Below, piece by piece: positions 1 to 6,887 of a stretch of 10,866 nucleotides of DNA. The stretch spans positions 1 to 10,866 of the forward strand of contig JAGPGE010000121.1 of NCBI GenBank assembly GCA_018056145.1, in the 5' to 3' direction. The position numbers and the translations under genes are program-made. Every line of letters starts with the position of its first letter. Position 1 is the stretch's first letter. The stretch is from Armatimonadota bacterium (GTDB taxonomy: Bacteria; Armatimonadota; Zipacnadia; Zipacnadales; JABUFB01). The notes under the pieces are model-generated. The model was not told the DNA's origin, did not search any database, and saw only the letters and a list, made by a program, of their open reading frames with translations.

Positions 1-665
1 TCCTTCCACAGTTCCTGGATTTTCACCACTGCTTCGGCGATAACCGGCTCAGCTTCCCATTTTGCGAGGAACTGGCGGTCCTGCTCATACTCCCAGAAAT
101 GGGGGGCGCTGTTGGCGCCCGCGCCCGTTGACTCTGCCACTTCATCACCCTCCCCTTCCTCTTCGTAATCGCCCTCTTCTTCCTCGTCATCTCCCCAGGT
201 GCCGATCACGCTCTCATCCACATCTCCCGCCAGGAACGGGTCGCCGCCGTCACCACCGAAATCAACGGGCTCGTCGTCATCTACGTAGTCCTCGATCTCC
301 GCCACGTCTTCAGTGAGGGGCGCTCTGTTCTGAACAACGAATGGGTCCGGAGCGATGGACTGGAGCCGTCGCAACCGGTTCGCCGACGCCGGGTCGACCT
401 GCTCCATGAGCTGCCATGCAACCTCGTTCTTCGGATCTGCATGGAGCACGGTCTCCAACTCATGCGAGGCTTTCCGTGGCTCGTCCATCGCTACGAACCG
501 CTGGGCAAGCCACAGATGTGCGTCCAAGTACGTCGGGTCCTCCCTGATCGCCTCTCGCGCCAGTTGCAGCCCACGGTCCACGTGCCCGCGCGACATTTCC
601 TGTTCGGCCTGGTGGAACTTGAACATCGCGACTTTGCGCTGGGGGGATACGTCGTCCATCGCCAT
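1..665 (-). CDS. TPR-repeat protein with acidic linker, partial at left edge
   Basis: The reading frame opens at ATG 665 (second in-frame ATG at 659) and stays open to the window edge, giving 221 full codons with no stop, so the C-terminus is missing. A GGGAGG ribosome site lies 10 bases upstream of ATG 665 and supports that start. Residues about 14-85 read as two tetratricopeptide-type helical hairpins: one around GLQLAREAIREDPTYLDAHL, the next around ASHELETVLHADPKNEVAW. TPRs are protein-protein interaction scaffolds. Residues about 115-185 form a low-complexity, strongly acidic linker rich in D, E and G, presumably disordered. An aromatic and charged segment follows (HFWEYEQDRQF, then helical). 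There is no signal peptide, so the visible part is probably cytoplasmic; a membrane domain beyond the edge cannot be excluded. The gene starts 152 bases after the flavoprotein stop and may be separately transcribed. The specific function is unknown. Confidence 0.8.
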   Translation of the reverse strand, partial: MAMDDVSPQRKVAMFKFHQAEQEMSRGHVDRGLQLAREAIREDPTYLDAHLWLAQRFVAMDEPRKASHELETVLHADPKNEVAWQLMEQVDPASANRLRRLQSIAPDPFVVQNRAPLTEDVAEIEDYVDDDEPVDFGGDGGDPFLAGDVDESVIGTWGDDEEEEGDYEEEGEGDEVAESTGAGANSAPHFWEYEQDRQFLAKWEAEPVIAEAVVKIQELWK

Positions 666-675
666 GGTACGGATG

Positions 676-681
676 CCTCCC
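676..681 (-). promoter_or_regulatory. Ribosome binding site of the TPR gene
   Basis: GGGAGG on the minus strand, 10 bases before ATG 665. It decides this start for a reading frame whose other end lies outside the window. ATG 659, two codons in, would sit too far from the site. Confidence 0.6.
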
Positions 682-751
682 GGTTCGCTCCCGCTGCGTC
701 CGAGGATTCGCGGCTTTAGACTGATTCGCCGACGGCGGCGTCACTCCTTCT

Positions 752-781
752 GTATTACGCAAAAGTTCCGCAATGTGTCCG
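752..781 (-). promoter_or_regulatory. Weak candidate promoter for the TPR gene
   Basis: On the minus strand CGGACA (776-781, 4 of 6 matches to TTGACA) and TAATAC (752-757, 3 of 6 matches to TATAAT) are separated by 18 bases, in the gap between the flavoprotein stop and the TPR start. The local sequence is more AT-rich than its surroundings. The match is poor and could be chance. It is listed because the gap otherwise holds no signal except the ribosome site and a short CGCCG/CGGCG hairpin near 733-746 without a T-run. Confidence 0.22.
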
Positions 782-817
782 AACCAGCATCAACGGGGCT
801 TCTTCCACACTACCCGG

Positions 818-2227
818 CTATCCACACCGGGAGCGCGCGACAAGGTTCCCCACCATGCTTACGCAGTGCAGCGCGTGCAGAGCCTGCCAACCGTCGATCC
901 CCGCCGGCCTCATCTCGCGCGCGATTTCGGCGATCTCGCTCAGCCTGCGTGCGCACAGTATCAGCCCATCGGGCGTATCGGCAAATCCAGAGTAGTTCCA
1001 CATGAGCCAGCGAGCCTCATCACGTAGCGGTCCGGGATTATCAGAGCCGTCCAGATCGATGGGATCAACGTCGGGCCACACCGGGGCGGTAAGATCACGG
1101 CAGACCCGGGCGGCTTCATTCCCGGCGCGCCGCCCGAAAACCACGCAGTCGGTCAGCGCGGCGCCCCCCGGACGATCCGCACCGAAAACCCCGCCGGTGC
1201 ACTCACCTGCGGCGTACAGGCCGGTCACCCCTGTCCATCCGTGGGCATCAACGCCAATCCCGCCGGGGGTGTAGTGGGCCAGCGGCGAGACCCTCACCGG
1301 GCGTTCACGCGCAGGCGCGGCCCCGGGCACGGCCTCCAGGATGGCCGCGAGGTCCGGGTCCCCGTCCCAGTCCAGATGTGTCATGTCCGCGAGGGCATCG
1401 AAACGCGCGTCATCCCGCTCAAGGCCAGACGCCCGGCCTTCCCAGATCCCCGCCAGTTCCCGGCGCTCGATCGGAGTCCCGTCTTCCAGCGTGAACCGCG
1501 CCTTTGCCAGCGCGAGACCAGATGCCAGGATGTCCTGGGGTTCCGGGCCTTCCGCGAGCCCTACAGTGTGGAACTTGCAGAAGCCCATGTCCCGCACCCG
1601 CGCGCCGGCATGCAGGGCCAACAGGACGCAGTCGCCCATGGGGGCGCCGGGATTGTCATGGCGTGGGTAGATGGCCGAGTGGCCTCCACCACACAGGACG
1701 GTCGCCTTCGCTGAAATGCCCACGGTGGCTCCGCTCTCCAGGTCGAGACCAATCGCCCCTACGCAGGCGTCCTCGTGCATCAAAAGTCGCGACACGCAGA
1801 TCGGCCAGCGCATCTCAACGCCTTGATTCCGCGCGAAAGCGGCAAGCTTCTGTGTCATGGGCCTGCCCCACCAGCGCGCGGGCCCGGCCATGGTGAGGGT
1901 CCCGTGCTTCACGTTCGCTTCGATCTCGAAGCGCTGCAGCAGTTCGGTCAGGGCCGCCCCGCTGTCATACGCGAGGATGCGCTGCAGACAGGAATCAGCT
2001 CGGCCACCATCGTATTCCTGCAATGCCCCCAGATAGCCGGCTTCGTCACGCCCGCCCACAGCGCCGGACAGATGGCCTCCGGCAGCCGCGGAGCAGTTGT
2101 CCGTCCCCGGCTCCGTCTTTGAGACGAGAAGCACTCTGCGGCCCAGCGTCGCCGCTTCCACCGCCGCGCGCAGGCCCGCCAGCCCGCCGCCGATCACCAG
2201 AACATCCACACTGATCTGCTCAACCAT
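818..2227 (-). CDS. FAD-dependent oxidoreductase, succinate dehydrogenase/L-aspartate oxidase superfamily
   Basis: A 469-residue soluble flavoprotein. The N-terminal Rossmann motif GGGLAG (residues 13-18, in VLVIGGGLAG) binds the FAD ADP moiety. The C-terminal FAD block has GLYAAGE (336-342) and FGADRPGG then VVFGRRAG (about 358-379). Superfamily active-site equivalents are present: FHTVG with His220, ERRE with Arg255/256, HYTPGGI with His318, and Arg362. The position that carries the flavin-linking His in membrane SDH/FrdA reads NCSAAAGG (44-51), so FAD is probably non-covalent, as in L-aspartate oxidase. No iron-sulfur or membrane-anchor subunit is encoded nearby, which argues against a respiratory complex. 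The substrate is unresolved: aspartate, fumarate or another 2-oxo/dicarboxylate. The protein is shorter than NadB (about 530) and stops where the family usually has an ESRG-type motif (it ends VARSRCG). I chose ATG 2227 because GGAG sits 6 bases upstream; an in-frame GTG at 2245 would add six residues before the FAD fold. Confidence 0.92.
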   Translation of the reverse strand: MVEQISVDVLVIGGGLAGLRAAVEAATLGRRVLLVSKTEPGTDNCSAAAGGHLSGAVGGRDEAGYLGALQEYDGGRADSCLQRILAYDSGAALTELLQRFEIEANVKHGTLTMAGPARWWGRPMTQKLAAFARNQGVEMRWPICVSRLLMHEDACVGAIGLDLESGATVGISAKATVLCGGGHSAIYPRHDNPGAPMGDCVLLALHAGARVRDMGFCKFHTVGLAEGPEPQDILASGLALAKARFTLEDGTPIERRELAGIWEGRASGLERDDARFDALADMTHLDWDGDPDLAAILEAVPGAAPARERPVRVSPLAHYTPGGIGVDAHGWTGVTGLYAAGECTGGVFGADRPGGAALTDCVVFGRRAGNEAARVCRDLTAPVWPDVDPIDLDGSDNPGPLRDEARWLMWNYSGFADTPDGLILCARRLSEIAEIAREMRPAGIDGWQALHALHCVSMVGNLVARSRCG

Positions 2228-2233
2228 CGGTCG

Positions 2234-2237
2234 CTCC
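2234..2237 (-). promoter_or_regulatory. Ribosome binding site deciding the flavoprotein start
   Basis: GGAG on the minus strand, 6 bases before ATG 2227. This favours ATG 2227 over the upstream GTG at 2245, which would place the ribosome site inside the coding region. Confidence 0.55.
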
Positions 2238-2268
2238 AATGTCACCCGGTCGCAAAGTCCGGGGCGTG

Positions 2269-2316
2269 AAAAGAAGGGCGCGAGTCGGCGACCTGATCGT
2301 CGCTCGTTCCGCGCCC
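2269..2316 (-). terminator. Intrinsic terminator after the RNase G gene
   Basis: Read on the minus strand, GGGCGCG (2310-2316) pairs perfectly with CGCGCCC (2276-2282). Inside this, GCGAC (2299-2303) pairs with GTCGC (2288-2292) around a 6-base loop, giving a two-part stem separated by an internal loop. The outer stem is followed at once by TTCTTTT (2269-2275). A GC-rich stem plus a U-tract is the classical Rho-independent form. It lies 40 bases past the RNase G stop and 41 bases before the flavoprotein start, so it separates the two transcription units. Confidence 0.8.
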
Positions 2317-2356
2317 CTTGTTCAACGCCATCGCGCCATTGTCCTTCGCCGACGCC

Positions 2357-4045
2357 CTACTTCCCGAGGGGCGTTGCCCTGGCGTAAGACCGGTTCCCCC
2401 CAGTCACTCGCGCCTTGACCTCGCCTTCTGTCTTGGGCGAGACCTCCGGCATTTCCACCACGATGCCCTCGATCACCGCAATAAGAGCTTCCCCGGGGAT
2501 GGGCAGGACGACATCGGGGGTGATCGTCAGCTTGCGGCCCTTGCGGAAGGTCGGGAACTGCTTTTCGATCTCCTTCTTCGTGCCCGCTTGAATATCATAC
2601 CGTTCGGGGTGTATGCCCTCGTCAGCGCGGAAGTACAGCTGCTTTCCGAGCTCCTCCTCCAGCCTGTCTGCGTCCTCACCCTGTGGGCCGATGAGCGTGA
2701 GGCATACGCGGGGGTCGGAGATGATCGCGAACGCCTCGGCATCCTCCTGTGCGGCCCGCAGGCGCAGTTCCTCGGAAATCCGGCCGGCCATGGTCTCGGC
2801 GCTGAGGATGAAGCCGTGGCCCTGGCAGCATGGGCAGGCGGTGGTGAGCTTCTGCTGCAAGCTCATGCTGGTGCGCTTGCGGGTCATTTCCACCAACCCG
2901 AGGGGCGTGATGTGCATGATCCGTGTGCGCATGCGGTCGTCTTTGAAAGCCCCGCGCAGGGCGGTCATCACCTTTTCGCGGTGCTTCTGCTTGTCCATAT
3001 CGATGAAGTCGATGACGATGATGCCGCCAATGTCCCGCAGGCGCAGCTGGCTCGCGATCTCCTCGGCGGCCTCAATGTTGGTGCGCAGAACCGTGTCCTC
3101 GAGAGTCTTGGCGCCGGTGAACTTGCCGCTGTTCACGTCGATGGTTGTTAGGGCCTCAGTCTGCTCGATATTGATGTGGCCGCCGTGGGGCAGCCAGACC
3201 TTTGGCAGGAGCGCCCGTGTGATCGCTTTCTCCAGGTCGAAGTGGGCGAAGATCGGCTCCGGGCCCTTGTACAGCTGTACTCGATTGCGCAACTCCGGGG
3301 CGACGTTGTCCAGCAGGTTGAGCACCTTGTCGTACGTAACCTTATCGTCCACGTAGAAGTGCTCGGTATCTTCGTTCATCACATCGCGCACGACTTCGAA
3401 CACCAGCGTGAGGTCCTCATGCACCAGCGCCGGGGCCTTCACCTGGCGGGCCTTCCCCTGTATCGAGCGCCAGAGCTTGGTGAGGAACTTTACGTCGTCC
3501 TCGAAATCCTTGCGCTGGGCGCCCTCAGCCCGGGTGCGGACGATCATGCCAAACTCTTCGGGCTTGAGGGACTGGGCGATGTCCCGGAGCCTCGCGCGTT
3601 CCTTGTCGTCGGTGATCTTCTTCGAAACGCCCACTTTGCCCCGGCCGTCGTGGGTGAGTACGAGATACCGGCCAGGAAGGGCGATGCGCCGCGTTGCGCG
3701 GGCGCCTTTGAGTTCCACCGGGCCCTTTGTCACCTGGACGAGGATTTTGTCCCCTTCTTTGAGGACCTCGCGGATCGGCGGGAACCCGTTCATCTTGTGG
3801 CGCATCTGCTGCCTGGAGGGTTCCTCCTCCATCGCGTCAGAGACGTGGATGAAAACGTTTCTTTCAACGCCGCAGTTCACGAAGGCCGCATCCAGCGCTG
3901 GGACGACGTTCTCCACCACCCCCATGTAGATGTTGCCCACGAGGCTGTCCTCGCGCTCGTACATCACCTCGACCAGCTTCTTATCCTCGACGATCGCGAC
4001 ACGCGTCTCGCGCCCGTGTACATTGACGACGATGTCTGTTCCCAT
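2357..4045 (-). CDS. rng: Ribonuclease G/E family endoribonuclease
   Basis: Single-strand-specific, 5'-end-dependent endoribonuclease for rRNA maturation and mRNA decay; cytoplasmic, normally a zinc-linked multimer. From ATG 4045 the product has 562 residues. The S1 domain spans about 37-125. The 5'-sensor region has GMIVRT with Arg170/Thr171. The DNase I-like catalytic site has TIDVN (Asp303) and VIDFIDM (Asp346). The zinc-link is CPCC (Cys404, Cys407). These numbers coincide with E. coli RNase E, which supports this start and shows an intact enzyme. It lacks RNase E's long degradosome scaffold, so RNase G-like is the better name. Residues about 495-562 form an extra beta-rich tail resembling a TRAM/OB fold (GEALIAVIEG, then KARVTGGNRSYARA). 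The frame stays open to GTG 4195, which overlaps the previous gene's stop; the extra 50 residues are Arg/Gly/Cys-rich and look non-coding. Last gene of its operon. Confidence 0.96.
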   Translation of the reverse strand: MGTDIVVNVHGRETRVAIVEDKKLVEVMYEREDSLVGNIYMGVVENVVPALDAAFVNCGVERNVFIHVSDAMEEEPSRQQMRHKMNGFPPIREVLKEGDKILVQVTKGPVELKGARATRRIALPGRYLVLTHDGRGKVGVSKKITDDKERARLRDIAQSLKPEEFGMIVRTRAEGAQRKDFEDDVKFLTKLWRSIQGKARQVKAPALVHEDLTLVFEVVRDVMNEDTEHFYVDDKVTYDKVLNLLDNVAPELRNRVQLYKGPEPIFAHFDLEKAITRALLPKVWLPHGGHINIEQTEALTTIDVNSGKFTGAKTLEDTVLRTNIEAAEEIASQLRLRDIGGIIVIDFIDMDKQKHREKVMTALRGAFKDDRMRTRIMHITPLGLVEMTRKRTSMSLQQKLTTACPCCQGHGFILSAETMAGRISEELRLRAAQEDAEAFAIISDPRVCLTLIGPQGEDADRLEEELGKQLYFRADEGIHPERYDIQAGTKKEIEKQFPTFRKGRKLTITPDVVLPIPGEALIAVIEGIVVEMPEVSPKTEGEVKARVTGGNRSYARATPLGK

Positions 4046-4188
4046 TGCTGCGATGACCTGCTTCTTTCTGGACCGGGGCTGATGCGGGCGGATGACACGC
4101 CACCGGATGCCCTCGTGGCATCCCCGGCGCCCTATGCCCGCTCCCGACAGGTCCAAGTCTCTCTTGCATGCGCAGCCCCCGGCGCCCG

Positions 4189-4854
4189 TTAGCACAGGGT
4201 GGTCCGGGTTGGCCTACGAAAAGCCACTGCGTCCGTCCTCCCGAGAGCCCGGTTCAGGGCCTCGCACAACTCCTGGGGCTTGGTGATCGCCCCGTCTCCC
4301 ACCGCCAGTTCCATGTTGAGCACCAGCGGGTCGCCCGGCAAGAGCTCGATGCCGAGAATGCCGGGACGGATGTCCACGGCCTTCTCCCCGCTCTTGGTTC
4401 GCCGCACGATCTCCAGGCTTCCCGCTTCGAGCACGTCCCGGATTGCCCGGCGCAGGTCCTCGACGTCCACGCCCTGCAATGCCAACTCGACCCGGTACCC
4501 CGCCCGGCTCAGGTCAGCAAGGGGTGAGCGGCGCCCACGGCCCTGAACCTGTACATCCACGATCTCCAGCCCCGGCGGCATCTGCTCCCCCAGACGCAGT
4601 TTCAGCGCCTCCGCGTCCGCCGGCTCGTCGAGCTCCATCACGCACAGTTCCGCGAGGCCCTCCATCCCCAGCGCAAGCGAGGGACCGAAGGCGATGCGCG
4701 CATGGCGGTTGAACCCCTGCGTATACGTCACCGGGACCCCTGCACGCCGCACGGCCCGGTCGAATGCGCGGGCAAGGTCAAGGTGGCCGACCAGCCGCGC
4801 CGGCCCGCGTTTCGCGAACCGGACAACCGCGCAGGTTCGGGTGGAGTCACTCAC
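4189..4854 (-). CDS. Radical SAM-linked protein, TIGR03936/DUF2344 family
   Basis: A 221-residue cytoplasmic protein. Family hallmarks sit at the N-terminus: VRFAKRGPARLVGHLD (the GHLD core with His24 and Asp26), RAVRRAGVPVTYTQGFNRHA (QGFN, 46-49), then SLALGMEG. Members are encoded next to, or fused with, the TIGR03960-type radical SAM protein; no reaction has been assigned that I know of. Here the two are separate genes whose ends overlap by 8 bases: GTG 4854 is read from within GTGAGTGA, which also holds the upstream TGA. This implies translational coupling and similar amounts of both products. A GGGGTG seven bases before the GTG may help initiation. RNase G follows 143 bases downstream. 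The conserved trio suggests the protein helps the radical SAM enzyme recognise an RNA or ribosomal substrate; that is inference. No transmembrane segment or signal peptide is seen. Confidence 0.94.
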   Translation of the reverse strand: MSDSTRTCAVVRFAKRGPARLVGHLDLARAFDRAVRRAGVPVTYTQGFNRHARIAFGPSLALGMEGLAELCVMELDEPADAEALKLRLGEQMPPGLEIVDVQVQGRGRRSPLADLSRAGYRVELALQGVDVEDLRRAIRDVLEAGSLEIVRRTKSGEKAVDIRPGILGIELLPGDPLVLNMELAVGDGAITKPQELCEALNRALGRTDAVAFRRPTRTTLC

Positions 4855-6640
4855 CGCTCCGCACCCCGCAGACCAGCGGGCAGTCGGCCCACTCGTTCAC
4901 GCCGCATCCGTGGCAGCCGGCCTGGCGGCAGTCGGGCGTCAACTCGCCCCCAAGACCCCGTTCGCGCTCACACAGGAGGAATCCCTTGTCCGCGCCTGCG
5001 GCAATGTGGTCCCACGGCAGCCGCTCATCCGGGGCGAACTGCCGCATCGCCCGCTCCTGCAGATCCATCCCGCAAGCCTCGAATGACCGCATCCAGATCG
5101 AGAAGTCGAATCGATCGCTCCAGGCGTCGAGCACGGCGCCACCCCGGTAGGCTTCCAGAATCGCCGCGGAGGTGTCGCGGTCACCACGCGCGAGGGCGGC
5201 TTCCAAGCAACTCATGCGGGCGTCGTGGCACGCCAGGCGCACCTGGTGGTCCCGGATCGCCGCCTCCAGCAATCCCTGCCGCCGGCGCATCTCCTCAACG
5301 CTGATCTGGCCGTCCCACTGTAGGGGCGTGTGGGGTTTGGGCACGAGATTTGAGACGGACACATTGATCTTCATGCGTCCCGCGCGCTTGCCCATGGTCT
5401 GTCGGCCGATCTTCGCCACCTCGCGCACAAGCCCCGCGATGGCCAGCACATCCTCGTCCGTCTCCGTGGGCAGGCCGATCATGAAGTACAGCTTGATTGT
5501 GTTCCAGCCCGCTTCGAAGGCCGCCGCCACCGTATCCAGCAGGTCCTGTTCCGTGACGCCCTTGTTGATCACATCGCGCAAACGCTGAGATCCGGCTTCG
5601 GGCGCGAAGGTGAACCCCGACTTGCGCACGGCCTGGACCTTGCGAGCCAGCTCCACACTGAAGGTGTCGATGCGCAGGGAAGGCAGGCCTATAGAGACCC
5701 CTTGCGGGGACAAGTCAGCCAGCAGATCGTCGATCAAGGGGTGAATGCCGGTATAGTCGGGGCAGTTGAGCGACACAAGGGACAGCTCATCGTAGCCGGT
5801 GGAGGCGATGATCTCGCGCGCCTGCTTCAGAAGAGTGCCCGGCGCCCGTTCTCGCACCGGCCGGTAAGTGAACCCCGCCTGGCAGAATCGGCAACCGTGG
5901 GTGCAACCGCGGGCGACCTCTACCTGTCCCCGGTCGTGGATCACTTCGATCCAGGGCACCAGCGGGCGGGTGGGGTACTCGGCTGCATCCAGGTTTTGGA
6001 CCACGCGCTTGCGGATCTCGCAGGTCGCCGGGTCGTGCCGTGCCGGAACGTACACTCCATCAACCGCCGCGACTGCATCCAGGATCGCTTCGCGTCCCCC
6101 TTTCCGGGAAGACTTGACAGCGTCCAGCACCTCCCGGAGGGCTTCCTCCCCATCGCCAATCACAAAAGCGTCGAAGAACGGAGCCACCGGCTCCGGATTG
6201 CAGACGCAAGGCCCCCCGCCCAGCACGAGAGGGTGGTCGTCGCCGCGCTCAGCGGCGAGGAGCGGGATTCCGCCCAGTTCCAGGACGCTCAGAACCGTCG
6301 TGTAGGTCAGTTCGTGCTGCAGAGTGACGCCGAGGACGTCAAAGCAGGACAGCGGGTCGCCAGTCTCAAGCGTGCCAAGGGCAATGCCCTCGCTCCGGAG
6401 CAGGTCCACGGCGTCCTGCTGGGGGTAGAAGACGCGCTCGCAGAAGGTGTCATCGCGCAGGTTCGCGATGTGTTGGAGGATCTGCAGGCCGACGTGGCAC
6501 ATACCGACCTCATATAGGTCCGGGTAGCACAGGGCCAGACGCAGGTCCACCGCGGAGGGGTCTTTGATGACCACGTTATGCTCCGCTCCGGTGTACCTGG
6601 CCGGTTTCTCCACCTTCTGCAGCAGTTCGTCTTCGAACAT
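4847..6640 (-). CDS. B12-binding-type radical SAM protein, TIGR03960 family
   Basis: A 597-residue protein, normal for the family. Residues 1-30 carry the family opening (VEKPARYTGAEHN). Residues about 32-180 form a Rossmann-like cobalamin-binding-type domain (YPDLYEVGM, GGGPCVCNPEP, FVIGDGEEA) without the classical DxHxxG motif, so any B12 would bind without a His ligand. The radical SAM core carries GCTHGCRFC, i.e. CxxxCxxC with Cys246/250/253, which ligates the 4Fe-4S cluster that cleaves S-adenosylmethionine; the barrel continues to about 450. The tail is cysteine-rich, with Cys571, 576, 579, 587 and 591. The reaction and substrate are unknown for the family; methylthiolation or C-methylation of RNA or protein is only a guess. 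First gene of the operon with DUF2344 and RNase G. I chose ATG 6640 because family N-termini begin about there; GTG 6652 in frame adds VLIL but falls at the edge of a leader hairpin. Confidence 0.95.
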   Translation of the reverse strand: MFEDELLQKVEKPARYTGAEHNVVIKDPSAVDLRLALCYPDLYEVGMCHVGLQILQHIANLRDDTFCERVFYPQQDAVDLLRSEGIALGTLETGDPLSCFDVLGVTLQHELTYTTVLSVLELGGIPLLAAERGDDHPLVLGGGPCVCNPEPVAPFFDAFVIGDGEEALREVLDAVKSSRKGGREAILDAVAAVDGVYVPARHDPATCEIRKRVVQNLDAAEYPTRPLVPWIEVIHDRGQVEVARGCTHGCRFCQAGFTYRPVRERAPGTLLKQAREIIASTGYDELSLVSLNCPDYTGIHPLIDDLLADLSPQGVSIGLPSLRIDTFSVELARKVQAVRKSGFTFAPEAGSQRLRDVINKGVTEQDLLDTVAAAFEAGWNTIKLYFMIGLPTETDEDVLAIAGLVREVAKIGRQTMGKRAGRMKINVSVSNLVPKPHTPLQWDGQISVEEMRRRQGLLEAAIRDHQVRLACHDARMSCLEAALARGDRDTSAAILEAYRGGAVLDAWSDRFDFSIWMRSFEACGMDLQERAMRQFAPDERLPWDHIAAGADKGFLLCERERGLGGELTPDCRQAGCHGCGVNEWADCPLVCGVRSGE

Positions 6641-6651
6641 CAGAATCAACA

Positions 6652-6682
6652 CGAGCCCCGGCAGTCTTTGCCCCGGGGCTCG
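6652..6682 (-). promoter_or_regulatory. GC-rich hairpin in the leader of the radical SAM-RNase G operon
   Basis: A perfect 10-bp inverted repeat: CGAGCCCCGG (6652-6661) and CCGGGGCTCG (6673-6682), with an 11-base spacer. In the minus-strand transcript it lies between the predicted promoter and ATG 6640, ending 11 bases before the start, where a ribosome would bind. No T-run follows it on the minus strand, so a terminator for the gene to the right is unlikely. A role in translation control or transcript stability is inference. Confidence 0.5.
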
Positions 6683-6728
6683 CTAACTCCCTCACGACGG
6701 ATGCTCCCCGCATTCCAACCACACACTG

Positions 6729-6758
6729 ATATTAGCCACCGCGAGGCAAACCTGTCAA
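6729..6758 (-). promoter_or_regulatory. Sigma-70-type promoter of the radical SAM-RNase G operon
   Basis: On the minus strand a perfect -35 TTGACA (6753-6758) is separated by 18 bases from TAATAT (6729-6734, 4 of 6 matches to TATAAT). The predicted start of transcription is near 6722, giving a leader of about 80 bases to ATG 6640 that includes the 6652-6682 hairpin. The element stands out as an AT-rich island between two genes in GC-rich DNA and has no competing match nearby. Confidence 0.65.
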
Positions 6759-6887
6759 GCGCGGGGACATTGTCTGTCTGGCGCCCGGCGGGTTGTGCTC
6801 TGGCGCAAGAAAGGGGCCTGGGATCCGAGTTCGAGCCTAAGCCGGCCCCGGTGCCTGTACCCGATTTGCGGACCGCACTGCGTCGAG

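Noticed and set aside
460..762. Minus-strand open frame of 100 codons overlapping the TPR gene
   Set aside because: Wrong frame relative to the TPR repeats and rich in Arg/Gly/Pro; the frame from ATG 665 has the ribosome site and the domain.
818..850. Possible frameshift truncating the flavoprotein C-terminus
   Set aside because: Reading the downstream bases in the other two frames gave no clear match to the expected family ending, so a natural early stop is equally likely.
355..1005. Plus-strand open frame of 216 codons spanning the TPR start and the flavoprotein end
   Set aside because: Arg/Ser/Pro-rich translation typical of an antisense frame; it crosses two supported minus-strand gene ends.
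4110..4190. Two copies of CCCCGGCGCCC around the DUF2344-rng spacer
   Set aside because: The shared core is the short palindrome GGCGCC in GC-rich DNA; the arms do not extend into a convincing stem or repeat.
2318..4192. Plus-strand open frames of 247-338 codons opposite RNase G
   Set aside because: RNase G is conserved along its length in the other strand; the opposing frames give no family resemblance and have no ribosome sites of note.
5702..6517. Plus-strand open frame of 271 codons opposite the radical SAM gene
   Set aside because: Shadow of a conserved gene; no recognisable domain.
6821..6840. T-loop-like GAGTTCGAGCC that could hint at a tRNA fragment
   Set aside because: The flanking bases do not pair as a T-stem, and no acceptor, D- or anticodon arm can be built around it.
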